Source: Desertimonas sp963732335
GTDB lineage: Bacteria; Actinomycetota; Acidimicrobiia; Acidimicrobiales; Ilumatobacteraceae
NCBI GenBank assembly: GCA_963732335.1
Contig: CAVSZO010000026.1
Location: 310,001 to 374,000, forward strand
DNA length: 64,000 nucleotides
Reading direction: 5' to 3'
In this document: positions 56,849-64,000 of the stretch, piece after piece
Numbering within the stretch: the first letter of the stretch is position 1
Layout of the letters: each line of letters opens with the position of its first letter
Position numbers and translations under genes: made by a program
The notes under the pieces: generated by a model
Seen by the model: only the letters and a program-made list of their open reading frames with translations
Database searches by the model: none
What the model was told of the DNA's origin: nothing

Positions 56849-57647
56849 ATGGACCTGCAACTCGCCGGTCACCGGGCGTTGGTCACCGGTTCCAGCAGCG
56901 GTCTCGGCGAAGCGATCGCTCGTCGCCTCAGCGCCGAGGGTGCCGCTGTCGTCGTTCACGGGCGACGCGCCGAAGCGGTGCACGCGGTCGTCGAATCGAT
57001 CCGTGCCGAGGGCGGCGAGGCGATGGCCGCGCTGGCCAACCTGGCCGACGCGAAGGAGTGCACGGCGTTCGTCTCCGCCGCCCAGGTTGCCGGGCCGGTC
57101 GACATTCTGATCAACAACGCGGGCGCCTACGCGAACCGCAATTGGGAGGACGCCAGCCCCGAGGACTGGCTGGAGTTGTACGCCATCAACGTCGCCGCCG
57201 TCGTTCGCTGCGTACAGGGGTTCCTGCCGGTGATGCGCGCCAATGGGTGGGGCCGGATCATCCAGATCGGCACCGGCGAGGCGATCAACCCGTTCCCCAC
57301 GATGCCTGACTACGCCGCCACGAAGGCGGCGCTGCTGAACCTCACCGTGTCATTGTCGAAGTACCTGACGCGCAGCGGTATCACCGTCAATACGGTCAGC
57401 CCTGGCATCGTCGTGACGCCGGGGGTCGAGCAGTTCTACCGGCAAGAGGCGTCGCGGCGAGGTTGGGGCGAGGACTGGGCGGCGATCGAGGCCGGTGTGT
57501 TGGCCGAGATCCTCGACAACCCGGTTGGCCGGCTCGGCCGGCCGTCGGAGGTCGCCGACCTCGTCGCCTTCGTCGCCAGCCCGCTCGCCGGCTACGTCAA
57601 CGGCTGCCAACCTGCGCATCGACGGTGGCAGCACCGCCGTCATATGA
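56849..57647 (+). CDS. Classical SDR oxidoreductase, frame broken near the end
   Basis: About 265 residues, NAD(P)-dependent short-chain dehydrogenase. Cofactor motif TGSSSGLGEAIA, NNAGAYANRNW, catalytic Tyr/Lys in DYAATKAAL (YxxxK), and NTVSPGIVVTPG. Resembles 3-oxoacyl-ACP reductase/glucose dehydrogenase-like members. One extra base near 57604 hides the normal tail ANLRIDGGSTAVI, which stops at 57647. With that correction the stop forms an ATGA overlap with the next gene. Without it the frame would fuse to the aldo-keto reductase. Start ATG 56849. Confidence 0.9.
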
Positions 57648-58732
57648 CCGATGGCTATGAGAGCATGCCTTGGACTCCGGGCGAGGCGCCGCTCATCATC
57701 GAACGGGTGAGGTATCGGCTGTTTGGTGGCAGCGGTCTGCGGGTGTCGGAGCTGTTCTTGGGGACGATGACCTTCGGTGAGGACTGGGGCTGGGGGGCGC
57801 CGCCGGAGGAGTGCCGGCGCATCTTCGACGCCTACGCCGAAGCCGGCGGCAACGTGATCGACACGGCCGTCAACTACACCGACGGAGCCAGCGAACAGAT
57901 CGTGGGTGAGTTGCTGGGCTCCGAGCGGGACCACTTCGTGGTGTCGACCAAGTTCACGCTCTCAACTGATCCCGACGACCCGAACGCGTCGGGGAGCCAC
58001 CGCAAGAACCTGGTCCGCTCCCTCGAAGTGAGTCTGCGACGGCTCGGCACCGACCGCATCGACGTGTACTGGGTGCACATCTGGGATCCGAACACGCCGA
58101 TCGAGGAGACGATGCGGGCCCTCGACGACGCGGTGCGCGCCGGCAAGGTGCTCTACATCGGCGTGTCCGACACGCCAGCCTGGGTCGCCTCTCGGGCCAA
58201 CACGCTGGCCGAGTGGCGTGGCTGGAGCCCGCTTGTCGGCATCCAAGCTCCCTACAGCCTGGTGCAGCGCGACATCGAACGCGAGCTGCTGCCGATGGCG
58301 GAGTCAGCGAACATGTCGGTGGCGGCGTGGTCGCCGCTGGCGGGCGGGATCCTGTCGGGCAAGTTCACCCGAGGAGTTGCACCCGATGCGAGTCGAGTCG
58401 CCGCCGACACGATCAGCGAACGCGACCTCGCCATCGCCCGAACCGTCCAGGACATCGCCGACGGCCACGGCGTCAGCTCGTCGCAGGTGGCGATCGCCTG
58501 GACGATGGCGCGCGGCCCGGCCGTGCACCCGATAGTCGGCGCCCGGCGGCTCGATCAGCTCGTCGACAACCTCGGCGCCGTCGACTGCCACCTCGACCCG
58601 CGGTCGCTGCGACGGCTCGACGAGGCCAGCGCCATCAGCCTCGGGTTCCCGCACGACTTCATCCACGACACCGCCGGCCTGGTGTACGGGGCCGCAGGCG
58701 AACGTGTCCTCACACGCAGGAGCCGACCATGA
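57644..58732 (+). CDS. Aldo-keto reductase, operon with SDR and metallo-hydrolase
   Basis: Intact, 362 residues, NADPH-dependent reductase. The catalytic set is present: Asp/Tyr in VIDTAVNYTDGASE, Lys in FVVSTKFTL, and His in YWVHIWDPNTP. The cofactor loop is HPIVGARRLDQLVDNL. ATG 57644 overlaps the SDR stop. The product stop overlaps the metallo-hydrolase start (ATGA). Together the three suggest stepwise handling of a carbonyl or lactone compound under LysR control. This reductase is not closely similar by eye to the one at 38641. Confidence 0.93.
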   Translation: MTDGYESMPWTPGEAPLIIERVRYRLFGGSGLRVSELFLGTMTFGEDWGWGAPPEECRRIFDAYAEAGGNVIDTAVNYTDGASEQIVGELLGSERDHFVVSTKFTLSTDPDDPNASGSHRKNLVRSLEVSLRRLGTDRIDVYWVHIWDPNTPIEETMRALDDAVRAGKVLYIGVSDTPAWVASRANTLAEWRGWSPLVGIQAPYSLVQRDIERELLPMAESANMSVAAWSPLAGGILSGKFTRGVAPDASRVAADTISERDLAIARTVQDIADGHGVSSSQVAIAWTMARGPAVHPIVGARRLDQLVDNLGAVDCHLDPRSLRRLDEASAISLGFPHDFIHDTAGLVYGAAGERVLTRRSRP

Positions 58733-59535
58733 CCTTACGGATCGACCGCATCGCAGGCCGGGTCATGCCGGTCAACTCGTTCGTGGTCCACGGACCCGAC
58801 GGCCTCGTCGTCGTCGATGGCATGCTCACCACCTCCGACGCCGCGCTCGTCCGTCAGGCCATCGACGATGCCGACCGTCCACTCGCCGGTGTCGTCATCA
58901 CTCACCCCCATCCCGACCACTACGCCGGGCTCGCCCACATCGTCGGCGACCACGAGCTGCCGATCATCGCCACCCGCGAGGTCGCCGCGATCATCCGGCG
59001 CGACGACGAGACAAAGGACTCGATCGTCGGCCCGATGATGGGACCCGAGTGGCCCAAACGGCGTCTGTTCCCCAACCACACGGTCGGCGATGGCGACACG
59101 GTCACGCTCGGCGGGCTCACGTTGCGCGTCCGCTCGCTCGGTCCCGGCGAGTCCTTCGCCGACACCATCTGGGAGCTCGACGACGACGCCCTGTTCGTCG
59201 GCGACGTCGCCTACAACGGGATGCACGCATACCTCGCCGATGGACAATGGCCGCACTGGCTCGAGGTCATCGACCGACTCGCCCACGACCTGCCCTCGAC
59301 AGCAACCCTCTACGTCGGCCACGGACCCCCCGGCGACAAGGACCTGCTAACAGCGCAGCGCCGGTACATCGAAACGTTCGTCGAGGCCGTACACCGGCAC
59401 GCCACCGCAGTCGCCAACGGCAACCATCGCCCAGTGCTCGATCAGCTGCGCAGCGTCGTCACCAGCGAGGACCTGTTGTTCCTCGCCGACCTCAGCATCG
59501 CCCCGATCCTGGCCCAGCTCACCACCGACAGCTGA
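58729..59535 (+). CDS. Metallo-beta-lactamase-fold hydrolase
   Basis: Intact 268-residue MBL-fold enzyme. The metal motif THPHPDHYAG (HxHxDH) is complete. The later ligands are in ALFVGDVAYNGMHAYLAD (Asp) and LYVGHGPPGD (His). No signal peptide. Related proteins hydrolyse thioesters, lactones or beta-lactams. The frame +1 to this gene stays open, with coding-like third positions, past the stop to 59683 (see findings), so the true C-terminus may be about 49 residues longer if a base is wrong near 59530. Third gene of the LysR-flanked operon. Confidence 0.9.
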   Translation: MTLRIDRIAGRVMPVNSFVVHGPDGLVVVDGMLTTSDAALVRQAIDDADRPLAGVVITHPHPDHYAGLAHIVGDHELPIIATREVAAIIRRDDETKDSIVGPMMGPEWPKRRLFPNHTVGDGDTVTLGGLTLRVRSLGPGESFADTIWELDDDALFVGDVAYNGMHAYLADGQWPHWLEVIDRLAHDLPSTATLYVGHGPPGDKDLLTAQRRYIETFVEAVHRHATAVANGNHRPVLDQLRSVVTSEDLLFLADLSIAPILAQLTTDS

Positions 59536-59641
59536 CCTCCATCCACCCGACGGCGATCGAACTCTGGCGAAGGTCCTCAGCCTGCCCGACGTCGTCAGCC
59601 TGATGTCGGACACGACGGGTGAACGCTGTGGCTACGTGGAG

Positions 59642-59971
59642 CTACCAGTAGACGATCTCACCGGCCTCGACGACCATCCCTGACTCCACGATGGAGGTCA
59701 CGATCTGGACGGATGCATGTTCGACGTCGAGCGCATCCGCCAGCGCGGCCGCCAGTCCCTTGCTGAGTGCAACTACAGCCTCTTCCGGCCAGAGCGAGGG
59801 GAGATAGAGCCAGGCCATGGCCGAGTAGCGCTTTCCGCCTTGCCGGACCGCGACGAGATTGAGAGTCATCTCGTCGGGCTCGATTCCCGACCGCCTCGAC
59901 CAATCTGCGACGATCGCGTTGGGGTCGAGATTGTCGCGCATCGAGACGACGTGGCAGTTCGCGATTGGCAT
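59642..59971 (-). CDS. Small tautomerase-like protein
   Basis: 109 residues from ATG 59971. It begins Met-Pro (MPIANCHVVS), so after Met removal Pro1 would be the N-terminal residue, the catalytic base of the tautomerase superfamily. It has SRRSGIEPDEMTLNLV, GGKRYSAMAWLYLPSLWP and a helix KGLAAALADALDV, followed by a strand ASVQIVTSIVESGMVV, a beta-alpha-beta pattern that fits. Assignment rests on this pattern, not on a strong motif. Convergent with the metallo-hydrolase; the SnoaL-like gene lies 71 bp upstream on the same strand. Confidence 0.55.
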   Translation of the reverse strand: MPIANCHVVSMRDNLDPNAIVADWSRRSGIEPDEMTLNLVAVRQGGKRYSAMAWLYLPSLWPEEAVVALSKGLAAALADALDVEHASVQIVTSIVESGMVVEAGEIVYW

Positions 59972-60042
59972 CTGTGAAGCATTCCATCCGCGCCGGGCGT
60001 TGCCCACGCGTGCCTCGGGTCGTCCGGTTGGTGGTGATGCGG

Positions 60043-60456
60043 CTAGCCCAGAGAACCGAGTTCGCCGAGACGGGGGTCGTCGCCGGTGAGTTGGCGCATG
60101 CGGGTCCAGGTGTCTTCGAGGCCCCACAGGCCGGTGATGCGGTCATCGGAGATGCGGAAGAAGTAGACCTCGTCGATCTTCATGCGGCGTCCGGTGGGTG
60201 GGAGGCCCTGCCATTCGCCCTGGTGGGTACCGGTGCAGCGCATGCGGGCGACGACGGTTTGGCCGTCGGTGACGAACTCGCGGGCTTCTTGGTGCCAGTC
60301 GGGGAAGGCGGTACGGAACGTGGTGAACGCGGTGCGCAGCTTGGGTGCCATGGTTGGGGTGCAGAGCTCGTCGAGCAGATCGAGGTCGCCGCCGTTGATG
60401 ACGTCGTCGATGACGCGTTGCATGAGCTCGACTGGATCGGTCATCGTGCCGGCCAT
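60043..60456 (-). CDS. SnoaL-like/ester cyclase family protein
   Basis: 133-137 residues of the NTF2-like cone fold. DPVELMQRVIDDVINGGDLD and LDELCTPTMAPK open the fold, then FRTAFPDWHQEAREFVTDG, VVARMRCTGTHQGEW and the family's GLPPTGRRMKIDEVYFFRI (typical of SnoaL-like polyketide cyclase relatives). Start ATG 60456 or 60444. The exact reaction is unknown. Many members are small hydrolases or isomerases. It may share a transcript with the tautomerase-like gene. Confidence 0.85.
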   Translation of the reverse strand: MAGTMTDPVELMQRVIDDVINGGDLDLLDELCTPTMAPKLRTAFTTFRTAFPDWHQEAREFVTDGQTVVARMRCTGTHQGEWQGLPPTGRRMKIDEVYFFRISDDRITGLWGLEDTWTRMRQLTGDDPRLGELGSLG

Positions 60457-60637
60457 CAGCCTGATGCGGTGGTGCAGGGGACCGAGCACGCGAGGTCGCC
60501 GACGTCGTAGATCACGCCCTCGGTAACAGTCGTGCAACGATCGAGTTGGCCACATCGGAGAGATGACCGGCTAGTGGCAGCATGTTCATCATGGCGACGC
60601 GGTCTCGGTGCAGACTTCGCAACAGCCTGGAACGGGC

Positions 60638-60690
60638 TTGACCAGCGGGAGCCTAACCGTTATGGTATAGCTAACTGTTAGAGAGGAGGA
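60638..60690 (+). promoter_or_regulatory. Promoter and paired TAACnGTTA operator of the PadR operon
   Basis: -35 TTGACC (60638-60643), 17 bp, -10 TATGGT (60661-60666), close to consensus. CTAACCGTTA (60653-60662) and TAACTGTTAG (60672-60681) are inverted copies flanking the -10 and the likely start of transcription. Each half is itself nearly palindromic (TAACnGTTA). Shine-Dalgarno GAGGAGGA is at 60683-60690, 3 bp before ATG 60694. The PadR-family protein encoded in this operon is the likely binder. Confidence 0.75.
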
Positions 60691-60693
60691 CCG

Positions 60694-61827
60694 ATGAGCT
60701 CGTCACGGTTCGTAGTCCCATTCGCCGTGGCGGCCGCAGCGTCGGCGGCCGTCGGCGGCGCGAGTGCCACGCCGCCGACGAGCGAGCCCGCACGGTCAGA
60801 ACCGGCAGCGACGGACGCGGTCGCGCCGAGCGGATCAACGGCTGCCGGCGAGTCGGCGTGGGAGAAGGTCGTGGCTGGCGGCGAGTGCGAGTGCGCCGAC
60901 GGCAGCGAGTTCTCGTTCTGGACCCGCGAGGCCGACCCAGCGAAGGTGGTGCTCTACCTCGACGGCGGCGGTGCCTGCTTCGACGCCGAGACCTGCGCGT
61001 TCACGGATCCGCAAGGCGACTCGTCCTACGACTACACCGTGTATGGCGAGAACCCGGCGGTAGAGGGCGGGATGTTCGACCTCGATCACCCCGCCAACCC
61101 CTTCGCCGATCACTCGTTCATCTACGTGCCCTCGTGCACCGGGGACATGCACCTCGGCGACAACACCTACGAGTACACGCCCGAGCTGACGGTCGAGCAC
61201 CACGGCTTCGTCAACGGCTCGGCGGCGCTGAGCTACCTCGCCGAGCACTTCCCCGACGCCGCCGAGGTGGTCGTCGTCGGCAAGACGGCGGGAGGTTTCG
61301 CCGCCCCCGTCTACGGCGGACTCGTCGCCGACCTGCTGCCCGACGCTCGCGTCACGGTGTTCGCCGCGCAATCCGGCGGCATGCCCGACGCCCCCGAGCT
61401 CACCGCCCAGATTCTCGGCGAACAGTGGGGCGCATACAGCACGATGCCCGACTGGGAGGTCAACGCGGGGCTGACCGCCCGTGACTGGGCGCCAACGCGA
61501 TTCTGGATCCAGGCCGGCCGCCACGATCCGGAGATCGTCTTCGCTCGTTTCGACTACGCCTACGACGCCAACGCCGCGGCATCGGTCGAGACGATGACCG
61601 GTGACGACGATCTCCTCGCTCTGATCGATGCCAACGAGGCAGCGATCGAGGACGCCGGAGTGGTGCAGCACAGCTACACCGCGCCAGGCGACGATCACGG
61701 CATCCTCGAATATCCGAAGTTCTACGAGGTCGAGGTCAACGGCGTGAAGCTGGTCGACTGGCTCACGGCGCTGGTCGCCGGCGAACCGCTCGACGATGTC
61801 CATTGCGTGGAGTGCGAATTGCCGTGA
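60694..61827 (+). CDS. Secreted pectinacetylesterase/Notum-fold protein with Thr at the nucleophile position
   Basis: Intact 377 residues. A short signal peptide (FVVPFAVAAAASAAVGGASA) is followed by a Thr/Ser/Pro/Ala linker. The alpha/beta-hydrolase domain shows the family's VVLYLDGGGACFDAETC (oxyanion loop), FIYVPSCTGDMHLGDN and VVVVGKTAGGFAAPVYGG. In active members the last reads GxSAGG; here Thr198 replaces the serine. The acid/His end is present (His335 in GDDHGILEYP). Several Cys pairs (CECAD, CVECELP) suggest disulfides. It may be a non-catalytic binder or a rare Thr enzyme. First gene of the PadR operon. Confidence 0.78.
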   Translation: MSSSRFVVPFAVAAAASAAVGGASATPPTSEPARSEPAATDAVAPSGSTAAGESAWEKVVAGGECECADGSEFSFWTREADPAKVVLYLDGGGACFDAETCAFTDPQGDSSYDYTVYGENPAVEGGMFDLDHPANPFADHSFIYVPSCTGDMHLGDNTYEYTPELTVEHHGFVNGSAALSYLAEHFPDAAEVVVVGKTAGGFAAPVYGGLVADLLPDARVTVFAAQSGGMPDAPELTAQILGEQWGAYSTMPDWEVNAGLTARDWAPTRFWIQAGRHDPEIVFARFDYAYDANAAASVETMTGDDDLLALIDANEAAIEDAGVVQHSYTAPGDDHGILEYPKFYEVEVNGVKLVDWLTALVAGEPLDDVHCVECELP

Positions 61828-61867
61828 CAGTCGTAGGAGTCGGCGTCACAGGTTGGAGCGGAGGGCG

Positions 61868-62391
61868 ATGAAACAGGAAGTCGTGCTGGCGATGCTGGCG
61901 AAGGAGCCTTCCTACGGGTATGAGTTGCGGGGGCGGCTGCGCTCGGCGCTCGGCCCGTTGGGCGAGGCGTTGAACGACGGGCAGATCTACGTCACGCTGA
62001 CCCGGCTGGAGAAGGCCGGACACGTGGTGTCCGAGCGGGCGGGCGGTTCGGCCGAGCGGCCGGACCGCAAGGTGTACGGGCTGACTCCCGACGGCCAGCA
62101 GCGAGTCACCGAGTGGTTGGCGGAGGTGAGCTGGCCCAAGCCCGACTTGGCGGAGCTCCATCTCAAGCTGGTCGCGGCTGCAGCAGCCGGGTTGGCTGAC
62201 CCGCTCAGCATCGTCGACGCCCAGCGTCGCGAGCTGCTGCGGCGGCTTCGCGACGCCCAGCGAGCGGCGATGGCCGAGCCGGACGGCTCGGACGCTGGGT
62301 TGTTGTTGGAGGGGATCGTGCTCCGGCTGCAGGCGGACCTGCGCTGGTTGGAGGCGTGCGAACAGAGTTGGATCGTACGAAGGAGCGGATC

Positions 62392-62395
<4 letters not shown>
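61868..62395 (+). CDS. PadR-family transcriptional regulator
   Basis: Intact, 175 residues. N-terminal winged helix: VVLAMLAKEPSYGYELRGRL, GQIYVTLTRLEKAGHV and DRKVYGLTPDGQQRV, as in PadR. The C-terminal dimerisation helices (LHLKLVAAAAAGLA, RRELLRRLRDAQRAAM, LEGIVLRLQADLRWLEA) match subfamily 2. PadR proteins commonly repress neighbouring exporter genes until a drug binds. It lies 40 bp after the esterase-fold gene and overlaps the ABC ATPase start (GTGA), so one transcript is likely. Confidence 0.93.
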
Positions 62396-63138
<743 letters not shown>

Positions 63139-63142
63139 ACCC

Positions 63143-64000
63143 GTGGGGCGCGTTCTGCTGGTGGTTCGCCTTGCCGCCCGCAACGTGCGGCGGCGCCCGG
63201 CCGAAGCCGCGCTCCTGGTGCTGGCGATCATGGCGGCCACGACCATGCTGACGCTGGGACTCGCCATTCGCGGCGTGACCGACGACCCATACGAGCGCAC
63301 CCGCGAGGCGACGGCCGGACCTGACGTCGTCGCCAGCGTCAGTCCTGACCTGGTACCGACATCCGACAGGGTCGTGATCGACGACCGGGGCAGGAGGCGG
63401 CCGGCCGACGCCGCCCTCATTCCCGCCGACGTCTCCAGCTTGGAGGCATTGACCGTGGCGACTGGCGTCATCAGCCACAGCGGACCGCATCCGGCGATCG
63501 TCGCCGACCTCGAGGCGGACGGCGTGACGACGGAGGTGTGGGCGGAAGGGCGCGACCCCGACCGGGCCTTGGTCGACCAGCCCAGGCTGACCCAAGGCAG
63601 CTGGGTGGAAGACGGCGGTGTGGTTGTCGAGGCCGCGTTCGCTGATGCGCTCGATGTCGATGCCGGGGACCAGGTCACGTTGAATGGCCGCTCGTTCCAG
63701 GTCGTCGGTGTGGCGGTCACCGCCGCCGCGTCGTACACAGATGCGTGTTTCGGCCCAGGCGTGCGGGTTCTTCATCCCACCGAATCGCCGGGACGAGTTG
63801 ACCGATGGTCCGCCACCGGACGCGCCGGCCGCCCGGCCGATCGACGTGGAGGCGTTCCCGTTCCCGCCGGACGACGCCGGCTTGGTATGGCTCACCGAGG
63901 AGGACACCCGCGGCCTCGCCGGGGAACAGGACTTCCTGTCCTACGTCGTGAACCTGAAGCTGGCCGATCCGGCCGATGCGCCGGCGTTCGTCGACGCGCA
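63143..64000 (+). CDS. FtsX/MacB-type ABC permease, 3' end missing, frame broken
   Basis: Starts at GTG 63143 (VGRVLLVVRLAARNVRRRPA), continuing into the first membrane helix (AEAALLVLAIMAATTMLTLG), then a large extracellular domain (VVASVSPDLVPTSD, ALIPADVSSLEALTVATGV, VDAGDQVTLNGRSFQVVGVA), the MacB periplasmic-core pattern. A frame change near 63755 precedes CGFFIPPNRRDELTDGPPP and LVWLTEEDTRGLAGEQDFL, which runs to the edge. The remaining helices lie beyond the window. Long permeases of this kind pair with the ATPase just upstream. Confidence 0.88.
   Translation, partial: MGRVLLVVRLAARNVRRRPAEAALLVLAIMAATTMLTLGLAIRGVTDDPYERTREATAGPDVVASVSPDLVPTSDRVVIDDRGRRRPADAALIPADVSSLEALTVATGVISHSGPHPAIVADLEADGVTTEVWAEGRDPDRALVDQPRLTQGSWVEDGGVVVEAAFADALDVDAGDQVTLNGRSFQVVGVAVTAAASYTDACFGPGVRVLHPTESPGRVDRWSATGRAGRPADRRGGVPVPAGRRRLGMAHRGGHPRPRRGTGLPVLRREPEAGRSGRCAGVRRRA

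Noticed and set aside
57600..58732. Fusion of SDR and aldo-keto reductase into one 636-residue protein
   Set aside because: The SDR tail is normal (LRIDGGSTAVI) if one extra base near 57604 is removed, and the two genes then overlap by ATGA like their neighbours.

Overview
The window is high-GC DNA with dense coding, frequent GTG starts and many 4-bp GTGA/ATGA stop/start overlaps. The gene set points to an actinobacterium: a Ku/LigD end-joining set, a PutA fusion, SoxR-type redox control, an ECF41 sigma factor, three DesK/NarL-type two-component pairs and a RecQ-phosphoribosyltransferase fusion. The style resembles environmental Acidimicrobiia, but no rRNA or marker gene is present to prove this. 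No tRNA, rRNA, CRISPR array, insertion sequence or prophage was seen.

A property of the sequence itself matters for every entry. Many genes are broken by single-base frameshifts (about 50 in 64 kb), usually with conserved protein continuing in the next frame. They look like sequencing or assembly indels, not decay. Broken genes are therefore annotated as one CDS spanning the break, with the approximate break position given.

Layout. 1-10 kb: FAD-linked oxidase end, WYL regulator, Baeyer-Villiger monooxygenase, putA back to back with soxR across a SoxR-like box, then a histidine kinase/response regulator pair. 10-16 kb: metG with a structured leader, an ABC-2 exporter with a second two-component pair. 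16-25 kb: aminoglycoside-phosphotransferase-fold protein with a poly-gamma-glutamate hydrolase, an acyltransferase, a split NHEJ locus (LigD nuclease-polymerase, Ku, separate ligase), a macrodomain protein, a beta-lactamase-fold hydrolase and purU. 25-39 kb: HxlR-SCP2 regulator facing an acyl-CoA dehydrogenase, an ABC-2 exporter with a third two-component pair, hrpA, an SGNH hydrolase, and a three-gene redox operon (molybdopterin-fold protein, flavoprotein reductase, ferredoxin-cyclase fusion).

38.6-49 kb is the most self-contained metabolic system: a divergent sugar-use locus. On the minus side lie two aldolases and an aldo-keto reductase. On the plus side lie a PfkB kinase, a LacI regulator, a ManA-type isomerase, an FGGY kinase and a ketose-type ABC importer. 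Two identical 14-bp palindromes in the divergent promoter are the likely LacI operators. The set could import a hexose and carry it through phosphorylation, isomerisation, a second phosphorylation and aldol cleavage. The sugar is unknown.

49-64 kb: an ABC exporter whose promoter carries a second SoxR-like box, a RecQ-phosphoribosyltransferase helicase, a diiron protein of the alternative-oxidase type, an ECF41 sigma factor coupled to its epimerase-type partner behind an ECF41-like promoter, a LysR-controlled SDR/aldo-keto reductase/metallo-hydrolase operon, two small enzymes, and a PadR-controlled operon with a pectinacetylesterase-fold secreted protein and a MacB-type ABC exporter that runs off the right edge.
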